Source of the DNA: Sandaracinaceae bacterium
GTDB lineage: Bacteria > Myxococcota_A > Polyangia > Polyangiales > JADJQN01
NCBI GenBank assembly: GCA_016712745.1
Contig: JADJQN010000003.1
Span: 682,001-746,000, forward strand
Reading direction: 5' to 3'
Length of the DNA: 64,000 nt
In this document: positions 8,962 through 17,982 of the stretch, one piece after another
Layout of the letters: each line of letters opens with the position of its first letter
How positions within the stretch are numbered: position 1 is the stretch's first letter
Notes under the pieces: generated by a model
What the model was told of the DNA's origin: nothing
Seen by the model: the letters and a program-made list of their open reading frames with translations, nothing else
Database searches by the model: none
Position numbers and translations under genes: made by a program

Positions 8962-10434
8962 TTATCTTCCGCGGTTCATCATCGGCGGATTACTCGAGTG
9001 TCGATCGCAGGGCAGTGTCAGCGTAACGATGGTTCCGCTTCCGTGACTGCTGGCGATGTCGACGTTGCCCGAGTGCGCGCGCATCACGCGTTCGACGATT
9101 GCGAGTCCCAAGCCCGTGCCTGAAGGACGCGTCGTGAAGAAAGGGTCGCGCGAGCGATCGCGAACCAGTGGATCCATGCCTTCGCCAGTGTCTTCGAACA
9201 CAATTTGCATTTTATCGTCGCCGTTGCGTTCGACGATAGCGGCTTTCACTGTGAGCACGCCGCCTTGAGGCATGGCCTGCACGGCGTTGTCGATCACGTT
9301 CATGCAAACCTGGCGCAAGAGATCAGGGTCAGCATCGACGAGCTCGGTCGCTGCGTCGAGCTGCTCACGCACGGTGATATTGTCAAAGCGCCGCACTTCA
9401 CGCGCAAGCTCGATCGCATGATGGACAAGTGGTGCAATTTCAACCGGCCTGCGACGTGGCACCACCGGCCGGGCAAATGCCAACAAGTTGTTCACGATGC
9501 GATTGAGGCGATCGGTTTCGTCGTCGAGAATCGATAGCAGTCCGCCGCGGTCCGTATCGGCGAGTGCTGGGTTCTTCAAGGTCGCAGCGGCGTTCTTGAT
9601 GATTGCGATCGGGTTGCGAACTTCGTGTGCGATAACCGCCGAGAGCTCACCCACGGTCGCGAGCTGCTCCTTCGCCAGGAGCGCTTCTTGGGTGTGACGA
9701 AGATAGGTGTAGCTGCGCTGTAGCTCACGCGAGCGACGCGTGAGCTCGTCCGTGGTGCGCGTGAAGCGACCGAGCAGGACCCAGCCGACCGCCATATTGG
9801 CGACCATGCCGGCGTGCTCAATCATGTAGACCGAGCGAAACGAGGTCGCGAGCGCGAACTCATCGTGTGCCGCGGCAAGCACGACGGCCGCTCCACCGAA
9901 TGCGAGCAAACGGGAGTCCTTGTCGACCTTGCGATGCCTCCAAAACTCGTATGTGCAGTAGACCATCGCCATCAACCAGAAGGTCACGTAGATCATACCG
10001 AGAGGCGACATGACAGCTTCGGGATACGACGGCGCCGACTCGAAGCCCCAGACCTTCGGCGGCAAAAACTCACCTGGCGCGAACGCGAGCCCGAGGGTCC
10101 CGACTGGAATCGTCGACGCGCCGATCGCGTATGCGGCCCATATCCATTTCGGCGCGCGCCCGTACACGAACGCGTACATGAAATGGATGTAGAACGGACT
10201 TGCTAGAAGCCCCGACCAAAACTGCAGGTCTTGTGCACGTCGACCGATTTCGTAGCTCGCCGCGTCGGTAAGCATCGCCGCGCCGCCGGCATAGACCGCC
10301 ATGAACCCGGTATAGAGGCCGAACATCAGGTACTCGAGCCCTTCGCGACGACGTGCGTAGAGTACGCAGTAGAACACGCAAAGGAAGGCGTACACGCCGA
10401 CCCACGAGAGCGTGATGGTCGCCCAGAAGGACAT
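8962..10434 (-). CDS. Membrane sensor histidine kinase with multi-pass N-terminal sensor
   Basis: 490-residue histidine kinase. Residues 1-225 hold about seven hydrophobic helices, a multi-pass sensor region. The kinase core follows: a coiled linker, the H-box ELSAVIAHEVRNPIAI with phosphoacceptor H270, the N-box VCMNVIDNAVQAMP, the G1 box FEDTGEGMD, the F-box PFFTTRP and the G2 box GTGLGLAIVERV. Its stop lies two bases from the stop of the convergent anti-sigma-like gene. No response regulator is adjacent, so the partner must be elsewhere. Whether the sensor part binds a ligand cannot be told from sequence. Confidence 0.9.
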   Translation of the reverse strand: MSFWATITLSWVGVYAFLCVFYCVLYARRREGLEYLMFGLYTGFMAVYAGGAAMLTDAASYEIGRRAQDLQFWSGLLASPFYIHFMYAFVYGRAPKWIWAAYAIGASTIPVGTLGLAFAPGEFLPPKVWGFESAPSYPEAVMSPLGMIYVTFWLMAMVYCTYEFWRHRKVDKDSRLLAFGGAAVVLAAAHDEFALATSFRSVYMIEHAGMVANMAVGWVLLGRFTRTTDELTRRSRELQRSYTYLRHTQEALLAKEQLATVGELSAVIAHEVRNPIAIIKNAAATLKNPALADTDRGGLLSILDDETDRLNRIVNNLLAFARPVVPRRRPVEIAPLVHHAIELAREVRRFDNITVREQLDAATELVDADPDLLRQVCMNVIDNAVQAMPQGGVLTVKAAIVERNGDDKMQIVFEDTGEGMDPLVRDRSRDPFFTTRPSGTGLGLAIVERVMRAHSGNVDIASSHGSGTIVTLTLPCDRHSSNPPMMNRGR

Positions 10435-10479
10435 GGCGAAGGAGCATAGACGAAAACTAGGGCGAGGTGAGTCGCGCTC

Positions 10480-11955
10480 TCAGAAGAGCAGATTGCAGGG
10501 AGCCCGCACGTTCACAAAAAGGAGTTGGTCGGCGCCGCCGATCCACACAACGCCGATCTCATCGCCATTGCCGCGGGCCATGCTTTGTCGCGCCGTCCAG
10601 TCCGTGGGCTCCTCCGTGATGCACGAAAGGTTTGTCTCCCATTCAATACTGCGAGCGTCCGTAGCCAGCTGCACGATGTAGATGCCATCGCTTGCAATGC
10701 CGCCCGTTGAGCCAATGAATACTTGCTGCCACGTGAGCGCAAACGAAGCGCATGCGCTAATCATCTGCGGGTCAAAAAGGAACGCGCCGCCGGCGGACGA
10801 CGTGGCCCACGGATCGACTGTCATTGCTCCGTCACGATCGAGTGCCGCAAAGCTTATTTGATTGGTTTGATACCACGAAGCGCCCACACGCGACTCTTGC
10901 GCAACAAGGGCGATGCCCTCTGAGGCTGCGCCAGAAAATTCTATCAGCTCGCCGACGGGCACGAAGGCGTTGTCGAAAGCTTGCACGTACGACGCGTTCG
11001 ACTCGCCGTTGCTCCATCCCGCAACGTACCCAAACTCATCGGCACTAACCGTTACGAACTCGCTAATACCGCGGCTTGAGCCGGGCAGCGTTCCAACCGT
11101 GTAGACGGCCGCGGTTCGCCCGCCGTCGTTGCCGAGGTGCGCATGGAATGTGGTGGCGGCCCCGCCCGAGCCAAGCGCTTGGCCAGCCCATGAAACGATG
11201 TAGCCATGCGAGTTGTGCGCGACCGCGACCGTGTAGACGCCGGCGAAGCCGCCATCGATGGTGCCACTCGTGACGAGCGAAAGAGTGCTGCTCACGCGCG
11301 CGTATGCGACGTCCGGCTGAATCGCCGAGACGTTGTGTCCATTGTTCGCCCACACCACCATGGTCTCATCGCCGTTTGTCGCAACCTTCGGCGTCGTCGA
11401 CAGACCCGTGCCGACTTCGAGGGGTCCCGCGACTACCTCGCCCATTTCAGAAATGAGCTTGACGCGAATGCTCCACGTGCGCGCGCCCTCTGGCATAGCC
11501 GCATATGCGACGACATAGTTGGTGCCGTTCCATGCAATGGACGCGCCGCTCGTACGTCCTTCGCCCGCGACAATCGCAATCGGATCGGACTCGGGCCCAT
11601 AGAGCTGCTTGCAATGCCAGCTGCCGCCTTCGCAACTCTGTACCCAACCCTCACACGCGGATGCGGGCGCACTCGGATCGGGCACGCAGCTTTCGTGATA
11701 GCGCGCGTCGGCCGAGCCATCCGCTGTTGAAGGATCAAAGTCGTTGTCGATGTCGTCGCACAGATCGGGACTCGGCGGTCCCAAATCGATCAACGCGTGC
11801 ACATTCATGTCGCGGCCCGCGTCGTTGCTTGAATCAGCGGATGGAAACGCGTCAGAGGCGGCGGCATCCAAACCCAACGCGGACTCGCTACGCTGACTAC
11901 ACGCCAAAAGATTTCCGAAGACGAAGAGGCTCACGCACGCCGTGTGGAAACGCAT
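10480..11955 (-). CDS. Large secreted lipoprotein with MopE-like cysteine segment, unknown function
   Basis: 491-residue predicted lipoprotein. The ATG at 11955 gives MRFHTACVSLFVFGNLLAC, a signal peptide ending in lipobox L-L-A-C; the 22 residues upstream in frame lack signal character and were left out. An Asp/Ala/Ser linker follows, then LCDDIDNDFDPSTADG, which resembles the Asn/Asp metal-binding motif of MopE-like proteins, and a short Cys cluster. The remainder repeats beta-strand-like blocks around GTNYVVAYA, GDETMVVWANN, HGYIVSWAG and EFGYVAGWSNG, suggesting a beta-propeller. It was probably exported to the outer membrane or cell surface. No enzymatic motif is seen. Confidence 0.7.
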   Translation of the reverse strand: MRFHTACVSLFVFGNLLACSQRSESALGLDAAASDAFPSADSSNDAGRDMNVHALIDLGPPSPDLCDDIDNDFDPSTADGSADARYHESCVPDPSAPASACEGWVQSCEGGSWHCKQLYGPESDPIAIVAGEGRTSGASIAWNGTNYVVAYAAMPEGARTWSIRVKLISEMGEVVAGPLEVGTGLSTTPKVATNGDETMVVWANNGHNVSAIQPDVAYARVSSTLSLVTSGTIDGGFAGVYTVAVAHNSHGYIVSWAGQALGSGGAATTFHAHLGNDGGRTAAVYTVGTLPGSSRGISEFVTVSADEFGYVAGWSNGESNASYVQAFDNAFVPVGELIEFSGAASEGIALVAQESRVGASWYQTNQISFAALDRDGAMTVDPWATSSAGGAFLFDPQMISACASFALTWQQVFIGSTGGIASDGIYIVQLATDARSIEWETNLSCITEEPTDWTARQSMARGNGDEIGVVWIGGADQLLFVNVRAPCNLLF

Positions 11956-12071
11956 GACGAGTAAACTAGTCGGCACGCTCCAGAGTGCAATAGGGCACGG
12001 TGATTCCGGCCTACAGGCCAAACACGCTTAAGTCGCCACGGCACTTAACTCGCGACGGGATTCGCGCGTCG

Positions 12072-13505
12072 CTATGCGGAGGCTTTGGTGCGAAGCACCA
12101 GCATGCGCGTTTCGGTCATGTCTTCGATCGCCCATCGCACGCCCTCGCGACCAAGCCCGCTCTCTTTTACGCCGCCGTATGGCATGTGATCGACGCGGAA
12201 TGAAGGAACGTCGCCGATAACCACGCCACCAACTTCGAGCACGTCCCACGCTCGGTGCGCCTTGTAGATGTCGCGCGTGAAGATGCCCGCTTGCAGACCA
12301 AAGTCGCTGTCGTTTACCTCGCGCAGCGCGTCGTCGAAGTTCTGGAAGCTTGAGAGCACGGCAACAGGACCAAATGCTTCCTTCGTGACCAAATCACAAT
12401 CCTTTGGAACGTTCGCAAGCAAGGTGGCTTCGATCATCGCGCCGTCGCGCTTGCCGCCTACCAAGACACGAGCTTTCCTTTCAATGGCGTCGTCGATCCA
12501 ACGCGAAAGACGCTCCGCTTCCTTCGATGAAATCATCGGTCCAATGAAGGTCTTCTCGTCTTTTGGGTCGCCAGTCAGAAGCTTTGCCGTCGCGGCGACG
12601 AGCTTGTCGCGGAATGCGTCGTACACGCGCGCGTGCACAAGAATGCGTTGCACACTGATGCAGCTCTGACCCGATTGATAGAACGCGCCGATGACCATGC
12701 GCTCCACGGCGTCGTTCACATCGGCGTCTTCATCCACAATCGCCGCAGCGTTGCCGCCAAGCTCAAGGACGACTTTCTTCTTGCCAGCCCGCGCTTTCAG
12801 ATCCCAACCAACATCGGCGGATCCCGTGAAGCTCAGCAGATTGATGCGCGGGTCCGTCGTGAAGAGCTCTGCGCCTTCACGCGGGCACGGCAGAATCGAA
12901 AAGGCACCCTTCGGCAATCTGGTTTCACTGAGCACCTCGCCGATGATGAGCGCGCCAAGCGGCGTAAGGCTCGCCGGCTTCACCACGAAGGGGCAACCGG
13001 CAGCAATCGCCGGTGCGATCTTGTGCGCCACGAGGTTGAGCGGAAAGTTGAAGGGCGTGATGAAGGAGCACACGCCGACAGGCACACGTTTCCACATCCC
13101 AGAGTAGGCGAGCGTGCGCTCGGTGATATCGAGCGGCATCACTTCGCCGTAGATGCGCGTCGCTTCTTCGGATGCGATACGAAACGTGTCGATCAGCCGC
13201 GTGACTTCACCGCGCGAATCGCGAATCGGTTTTCCCGCTTCAATGCACAAGGACTCTGCGAGCTCATCGCGGCGCTCTTCAAAACGCTTCACGCAATGCG
13301 CGAGCACCGCTTGGCGTTCGTACGCCGGCATCTGGCGCATCTCGTCGCGTGCCTCGTGCGCGAGCCTGATGCCTTCCGCAATCGTTTCGCGCGACGCCAG
13401 CGCAACTTTCGCGGCTTCCTTCCCCGAGTACTTGTCGTAGACGACGAGGTCCGAATTCGGCGCCTGGGCCTGCCCGCCCAAGTAGTAGGGCCATGTAGTT
13501 TTCAT
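12072..13505 (-). CDS. NAD(P)-dependent aldehyde dehydrogenase
   Basis: 477-residue cytoplasmic aldehyde dehydrogenase. The catalytic Cys is in QSGQSCISVQRI and the general-base Glu in VLELGGNAAAIV. NAD-fold blocks ITPFNFPLNLVAHKIAPA and LSFTGSADVGW are also present. The SGQSCISVQR context resembles the branch near ALDH21/RNP123 and non-phosphorylating GAPDH-like enzymes rather than betaine-aldehyde dehydrogenases, but the substrate cannot be fixed. The ATG at 13505 (MKTTWPYYLGG) is chosen; a 39-residue in-frame upstream extension has no family character. It diverges from the ECF sigma factor at 13576. Confidence 0.9.
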   Translation of the reverse strand: MKTTWPYYLGGQAQAPNSDLVVYDKYSGKEAAKVALASRETIAEGIRLAHEARDEMRQMPAYERQAVLAHCVKRFEERRDELAESLCIEAGKPIRDSRGEVTRLIDTFRIASEEATRIYGEVMPLDITERTLAYSGMWKRVPVGVCSFITPFNFPLNLVAHKIAPAIAAGCPFVVKPASLTPLGALIIGEVLSETRLPKGAFSILPCPREGAELFTTDPRINLLSFTGSADVGWDLKARAGKKKVVLELGGNAAAIVDEDADVNDAVERMVIGAFYQSGQSCISVQRILVHARVYDAFRDKLVAATAKLLTGDPKDEKTFIGPMISSKEAERLSRWIDDAIERKARVLVGGKRDGAMIEATLLANVPKDCDLVTKEAFGPVAVLSSFQNFDDALREVNDSDFGLQAGIFTRDIYKAHRAWDVLEVGGVVIGDVPSFRVDHMPYGGVKESGLGREGVRWAIEDMTETRMLVLRTKASA

Positions 13506-13575
13506 GCTCGAAACCTTACGCCTAAAACTTTCTCGAAAATCTTTCAGTCTGCTTGCCCAAAGAAAACAGCCCGTC

Positions 13576-14322
13576 ATGCTTCTAATGCGCATGCCCCCAT
13601 CGCCCCGTCCGTCGGCTGCCACTCAGAGCGAGAGCACCGTCGAGATCCGAGCGCGCGAAGCCACCTCCCTGGTAGAGGCCGCAAGAACCGGAGATCCCAG
13701 GGCTTTTGATGAGCTGGTGAAGCGTTACCGCCCACGCATTTTCGCCCTCGCCCTCCATATGACAGGCAGCCGAAGCGACGCGGACGACATCACCCAGGAC
13801 GCCTTCCTAAGGGCTTACAACAAGCTCGCCGAGTTCGAAGGGCGAAGTGAATTCTTCACCTGGCTCTACCGAATCGCCCTTCACCGGGCTCTGAACGTCC
13901 AGCGAGACCGCCGCCGCAGACCGGCCGTTGACTTTGAAGACCCGCGCGTCGGAATGGCCGTGGCGGTCGATTCGGGCGGCGACCCCCGCAGAAGCGCCGA
14001 GCTTCGCGAACAGTATGCACATCTGCTTCACGCCCTCGATCGCCTATCGCCGATCCTCCGCACCACCGTCGTGCTGACCACCCTGCAAGACCTCAGCTAC
14101 AACGAAGCCGCCGTCATTCTCGGAACGAACGAAGGCACCATCGCCTGGCGCATCCACGAAGCCCGCTCGCAGCTGAAGAAGATTCTCGACGCGTACAGCC
14201 GCGGCGATCCGACACCCATTCTTGAACCACGCGCGTCGCGAAAGCCGGTTGCTACGCCCGCGCCGGACGACGCAGTCGCCACCAGCGTTGAGCAGATGCT
14301 TGCGATGATGCGGCCGGCGTAG
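13576..14322 (+). CDS. RpoE-like ECF sigma factor
   Basis: 248-residue ECF sigma factor. Region 2 is very clear: VEAARTGDPRAFDELVKRY, then GSRSDADDITQDAFLRAY and EFFTWLYRIALHRALN. Region 4 is the block LHALDRLSPILRTTVVL followed by DLSYNEAAVILGTNEGTI and WRIHEARSQLKKIL. A tail of about 40 residues follows. In-frame ATGs lie at 13504, 13576, 13585 and 13591; 13576 or one of the next two is most likely, since 13504 would overlap the divergent aldehyde dehydrogenase start. No anti-sigma gene is adjacent, so control of its activity is not evident. Confidence 0.88.
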   Translation: MLLMRMPPSPRPSAATQSESTVEIRAREATSLVEAARTGDPRAFDELVKRYRPRIFALALHMTGSRSDADDITQDAFLRAYNKLAEFEGRSEFFTWLYRIALHRALNVQRDRRRRPAVDFEDPRVGMAVAVDSGGDPRRSAELREQYAHLLHALDRLSPILRTTVVLTTLQDLSYNEAAVILGTNEGTIAWRIHEARSQLKKILDAYSRGDPTPILEPRASRKPVATPAPDDAVATSVEQMLAMMRPA

Positions 14323-14345
14323 CTCGCCCAAGCAAGGGCGGCAAC

Positions 14346-14894
14346 TCAGAGCGAGTTCCAAGACACCGAGCACGGCGGCGTGCAAGACTCGCCGAGTACA
14401 ACGACCTCGCTTGATGTGTAGCGAAGCGTCGTGAGGCCGGACATGCGTTCGTACCGAGACCAACGGCAACCATCGGCGCCCTCGTACTCGGTCACGCTAC
14501 AAAACTCCACGCTGCCAAGCCAATCGCTGCCGTTCAGTGTGTGGCCGTCGGGGAGGTGGAGGACCGCGCCGCGCACGTGCACGCCATCCCAATTGGAATG
14601 CACTTCGAAGCGGTCTTCGAAGTGCATGCCCCGACTTGCGGCGCATCCCGAGACCGATTCTGTAATCGCGCCAATCGCGAAAATATTGCTCGCTTCGGAT
14701 ACGCTGAAATCTGGCGCCGGGAAAGTCGGACACGCGCCGGTCTCGGCGCCCGTCGCTAGACGAGTGTCACTCGTGTTGGTGTCGGCAGCCGCGCTGGCGT
14801 CGTCGAGCTCAACGTGATGATTGGAGTGTAACGAGTAGCAACTCGAGAGGACGGCAGCGGCAATGACAAGCGAGAGCGTAGCGGTGTGGTGCAT
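14346..14894 (-). CDS. Small predicted lipoprotein, unknown function
   Basis: 182-residue predicted lipoprotein. The signal peptide MHHTATLSLVIAAAVLSSC ends in lipobox L-S-S-C. A short Asp/Ala/Thr-rich linker leads to a compact domain with six cysteines (in ETGACPTFP, SGCAASRG, EFCSVTEY, DGCRWS, GESCTPPC), probably disulfide-bonded. Blocks such as WDGVHVRGAVLHLPDGHTL suggest beta strands. No family is recognised. It is convergent with the sigma-factor gene, with 23 bases between the stops that contain a short hairpin (CGCCC/GGGCG). Confidence 0.6.
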   Translation of the reverse strand: MHHTATLSLVIAAAVLSSCYSLHSNHHVELDDASAAADTNTSDTRLATGAETGACPTFPAPDFSVSEASNIFAIGAITESVSGCAASRGMHFEDRFEVHSNWDGVHVRGAVLHLPDGHTLNGSDWLGSVEFCSVTEYEGADGCRWSRYERMSGLTTLRYTSSEVVVLGESCTPPCSVSWNSL

Positions 14895-15018
14895 AACGAA
14901 TCAGTGCCCGCTCACCGGTCAATCGTTCAAAGAGCCCCGGGGTGGGTCGTGTCCTGGCTAACGACGCCCAAGATTCGCCTTCTCGACGACCGGCACTAAC
15001 CGCGAGTAGAATCCGTCC

Positions 15019-16059
15019 ATGGCACCTACACGCACGCTTACCATTCTCGCTTTCGCATTTTCGCTCGCAGCTTGTTCTGACGACCCGGCGCAATCCGTGG
15101 CGGATCTGGGAATCGCGGACGCGGGTCAATTGGACAGCAGCGTTATGGACTCGAGCAGCTCGGACGCGACGACGGACGCGGACTCCGTCGACGCAAGTCC
15201 GACGGATGCGGCCATGAGCGATGGCACTGTGGGAGACGCCGCGATGATTGAGCTCTGCAGCTCTGGTTCGTGCGCGCCGCGTATTTTCTTGCTCAACACG
15301 GTCGCTCTCACCGGACCGGACGAGGAGGGACGCGTGCCCGGGTTCAACTTGGATGGGTCCGAGGCGATTGTCTGCGGACAAGTAGACGGCATGAGCCCCC
15401 CGCCCGACAACGCAAGCGGCGTGGACAACTCGATCGGGCCGACGCTTGGCGAACTCGTAGGCGACGAAATGCAGAACGCGATCGACGACGGCTCGAACCT
15501 CGTGGTGGTGCAAGCAGACGGTGTCGATTCACTCGTGAATGACTCTGCGGTTCGAATCACACTTTGGATCGCGAGGACCCCATCGGGTGCAACGCTCGCG
15601 CACGAAGGGTCGGGCCGCCTTTCGCCCGGTCAAACGTTCGATACGGACGCACTCTCCTACGTTGACGTCGCCCACACCATGGCTGTGTACGCGTTCTCGT
15701 CAGCGAGTATCGTGGGCGGCCGCATCAGCGCAACTGGCGGCGAAGCACTGGTGTTCATGCCGCTCATGGGAACCATGCTGACCACGAAGCTTCACGAGGC
15801 GCAATTCCGCGCGAACATTGCGGATGGCACCCTCACTCAAGGCGTGCTTGGTGGCGCATTCGACAATGAAGAGTTCATGACCGAGTTCGCCTCTCACCCC
15901 GAGCTCAGCGAGCTTCGAACTGTGTTCGAAGCGACAATCACCAACTTCTCGGACATGCATCCAAATATTGGCGGCACGATGTGCTCGTACACCTCCATCG
16001 CGGTCACATTCGACGGTGTGAACGCGGTTCTGAGCGGCACGGTCGTCGGCGGCGACTGA
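15019..16059 (+). CDS. Predicted lipoprotein with Asp-rich linker, unknown function
   Basis: 346-residue predicted lipoprotein. MAPTRTLTILAFAFSLAAC ends in lipobox L-A-A-C at residue 19. Residues about 20-75 form a low-complexity Asp/Ser/Ala/Thr linker. The globular part that follows contains beta-rich segments (VNGQ-like ICGQVDGM, ITLWIARTPSG, EALVFMPLMGTMLTT) and ends in MCSYTSIAVTFDGVNAVLSGTVVGG. The family is not recognised. The same lipobox-plus-linker plan recurs in its neighbours at 10480, 14346, 17983 and 35448, suggesting a shared class of surface proteins in this organism. Confidence 0.65.
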   Translation: MAPTRTLTILAFAFSLAACSDDPAQSVADLGIADAGQLDSSVMDSSSSDATTDADSVDASPTDAAMSDGTVGDAAMIELCSSGSCAPRIFLLNTVALTGPDEEGRVPGFNLDGSEAIVCGQVDGMSPPPDNASGVDNSIGPTLGELVGDEMQNAIDDGSNLVVVQADGVDSLVNDSAVRITLWIARTPSGATLAHEGSGRLSPGQTFDTDALSYVDVAHTMAVYAFSSASIVGGRISATGGEALVFMPLMGTMLTTKLHEAQFRANIADGTLTQGVLGGAFDNEEFMTEFASHPELSELRTVFEATITNFSDMHPNIGGTMCSYTSIAVTFDGVNAVLSGTVVGGD

Positions 16060-16082
16060 AGTCGAGCACAACCCTCTGTCCA

Positions 16083-16525
16083 TCATCCGTGCATAAAGGT
16101 GAAGAAGGTCACGGGGGATTCTTCGCCCCCGAGCGCACGGTAGAAGTCGAGTGCGTGTGCATCTTCGTTGTCGGCAGGCACAAAGCTGACGCGGATTGCT
16201 GAAGCCTTCGCCAGGCGGATTAGCTCGCTCATCAGCGCACGACCTACACCTAAACGCTGTCGATCGGATCGCACGGCGACGTCATAGATGAATAACTCGG
16301 TGCTCCGGGTTCGCGTCATCGGCAAGGCATATGCGGTGATGCCCCGATAACCGCGTCGCTCTCGATCGCCGCGACCGCCCAGAAGTCGCCTCGCTGAAGG
16401 AGCTCACGCATGTGTTCGTAGTTGAACGCCGCGCAGTCTTCCTCAAACACGGCGGCCATCGTTGTGACCATCTCGTGGGCGCGCGCCTCATCTCCCGGCC
16501 CCAGTCTCGTTATATTCATCGTCAT
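16083..16525 (-). pseudogene. Frameshifted GNAT acetyltransferase, AAC(3)-I-like
   Basis: Two overlapping frames together spell one GNAT acetyltransferase of about 147 residues. The 5' part (16316-16525) reads MTMNITRLGPGDEARAHEM through DAVIG. The 3' part (16083-16325) reads LPMTRTRSTELFIYDVAVR through the acetyl-CoA loop RLGVGRAL to FYRALGGEE. The overall pattern, including ELFIYDVAV, resembles aminoglycoside 3-N-acetyltransferases of the AAC(3)-I group. The frames meet at a run of four C on the plus strand (16342-16345); one more base there would restore A-V-I-G-G-I-T-A-Y-A-L-P. It is therefore a recent pseudogene or a homopolymer sequencing error. Actual resistance activity is unproven. 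Confidence 0.75.
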
Positions 16526-16607
16526 GACAATACCAGGCCGGGCGAGGTGCGCGATTTCACCTCGCAGAATTTTCTCCGGTGCGATACACGCATTGGTCGG
16601 GGGGAAA

Positions 16608-17279
16608 ATGCGTAAACGACACGAAGGCAGTGCGAAGGTCGCTGTGATTGCGGGTATTGGTTGTTTGGGTGTGCTCGTCGTGCTTGGGGCTGCGGGCGCG
16701 GCTTTCTACCTTACCAGTGCTGCGCCGGCACCGGCGCAGCCATCCGATGCTGCAGGCGCTCCCGCGCTTCCGAACATTCCCGGCATGAACAACGCGCCGA
16801 GCGCAGCGGCTGCTTCTTCCTGCGGCGCTGCGCGTGCGTGCTGCATCGCGCTCGCCGAAATGCCAAACGCGCCCGCGGGGCATACGCGCCAATCTTGCGA
16901 CTCAATCGCAATCGCCGAGCGGACACCGATGGCGGATCAAGTCTGCCCGAGCATGCTCGCGGGATACCGCACCAACGCGTACGTGGCGGTCACACAGGCG
17001 GGCGGCACAGGCCAAGTGCCCGCTGCATGCGAATCGCATGAGGCCGCATCACCCACGTGCGCACGTGCTCTTTCTTGTTGCGAGGCGGCAATGCGCGCGT
17101 CACACGCCCCGGCCGCGCAAGCTGCACAGGCATGTTCTGCGGTGCGCATGGCGGGCGTCAATCCCATGGGGGAGTCCGCGTGCGCACAATCCCTCGAAGC
17201 ATTTCGCTCCATCGCGGAAAATGCGCCCGAGTGCGCCGCCGGACCTGTCGCGCCGAGCGCCGCCGCTGGCGGCAAGTAA
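16608..17279 (+). CDS. Membrane-anchored protein with duplicated cysteine-rich domain
   Basis: 223-residue protein with one N-terminal membrane segment (VAVIAGIGCLGVLVVLGAAG, residues about 11-35) and an Ala/Pro-rich spacer. Two copies of a Cys-rich helical unit follow: SCGAARACCIALAEM with later SCDSI and VCPSML, then TCARALSCCEAAMRA with later ACSAV and ACAQSL. Each unit has C-x5-CC, then two further cysteines at similar spacing, about 55-60 residues per copy. The ATG at 16608 sits seven bases behind a GGGGG site, whereas the longer frame has no such signal. The cysteines are probably oxidised outside the cytoplasm. No family is recognised. Confidence 0.7.
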   Translation: MRKRHEGSAKVAVIAGIGCLGVLVVLGAAGAAFYLTSAAPAPAQPSDAAGAPALPNIPGMNNAPSAAAASSCGAARACCIALAEMPNAPAGHTRQSCDSIAIAERTPMADQVCPSMLAGYRTNAYVAVTQAGGTGQVPAACESHEAASPTCARALSCCEAAMRASHAPAAQAAQACSAVRMAGVNPMGESACAQSLEAFRSIAENAPECAAGPVAPSAAAGGK

Positions 17280-17378
17280 AAACCGCAAAGGCCAACACGG
17301 CATTCGCATCCACGCCGAAGATTCGGGGACGATCGGTGAAATAGTGAAATAGGCTCACCGATGTCGTCTGCTTCTCGA

Positions 17379-17395
17379 GAGACCAATCTGGTCTC
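17379..17395. terminator. Short perfect hairpin, possible weak terminator
   Basis: A perfect seven-base-pair stem GAGACCA/TGGTCTC with an ATC loop lies 100 bases after the Cys-rich gene ending at 17279 and about 65 bases before the next start. The bases after it (CTCTTT) are only weakly T-rich, so a terminator role is uncertain. Nothing else is seen between 17280 and 17458. Confidence 0.3.
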
Positions 17396-17458
17396 CTCTT
17401 TCCGGGGGTCATCAGCATCGCGGTTTCGGCACGCATCACGTCGCGCTAAGCTAGGCGC

Positions 17459-17851
17459 ATGACGAAGTTTCTAGTGCACTGGTCAACGGTAGCGATTGGG
17501 CTTTGGGTCGCCGCCAAGTTGATTCCGGGGATCGCGATCCACTCGCTCACCGCGCTCGCGGTGGCCGCACTCGTGCTTGGCTTGATCAACGCGAGCGTGA
17601 GGCCGGTGCTTCACTTCCTTACGTTTCCGATCACAATTTTGACGCTAGGCATCTTCTACCTTGTGGTGAACGGCATCGCGTTTGGGCTCGCCGCGTTTTT
17701 GGTGCCGGGCTTCGGTGTGAGCGGCCTCGTTCCCGCGATACTCGGCGCTCTTGTCGTGAGTGTGCTGTCGTGGTTCATCGGACTCTTCACGGGCGCGAAC
17801 CAAGACGAAGAGTCGCGCACTTCGGCGACGCGCGCGAAACGCGATCGCTGA
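17459..17851 (+). CDS. Four-helix membrane protein, phage_holin_4_2/YvlD-like family
   Basis: 130-residue integral membrane protein with four hydrophobic helices. The pattern ALVLGLINASVRPVLHFLTF, then PITILTLGIFYLVVNGIAF, then LGALVVSVLSWFIG matches the widespread YvlD/COG1950 family often labelled phage holin family IV. Despite that name these are ordinary chromosomal membrane proteins of unknown role; nothing phage-like surrounds it. The short charged C-terminus (NQDEESRTSATRAKRDR) is probably cytoplasmic. Length is normal for the family. Confidence 0.85.
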   Translation: MTKFLVHWSTVAIGLWVAAKLIPGIAIHSLTALAVAALVLGLINASVRPVLHFLTFPITILTLGIFYLVVNGIAFGLAAFLVPGFGVSGLVPAILGALVVSVLSWFIGLFTGANQDEESRTSATRAKRDR

Positions 17852-17982
17852 CCAGGGTTCATTAGACGTCGCGACCGTTGCCGACCGCGCTTCAGAAACT
17901 CCTGTCGCATCGGCAGCGCTGCCAATGATCCGTGGGGTCGCGCTCGCATTGATTCCGCGTCCCGTAACGCGCAATCAACACA

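Noticed and set aside
17459..17851. Phage holin as evidence for a prophage
   Set aside because: The family name is historical; no other phage gene, attachment site or lysis cassette is nearby.
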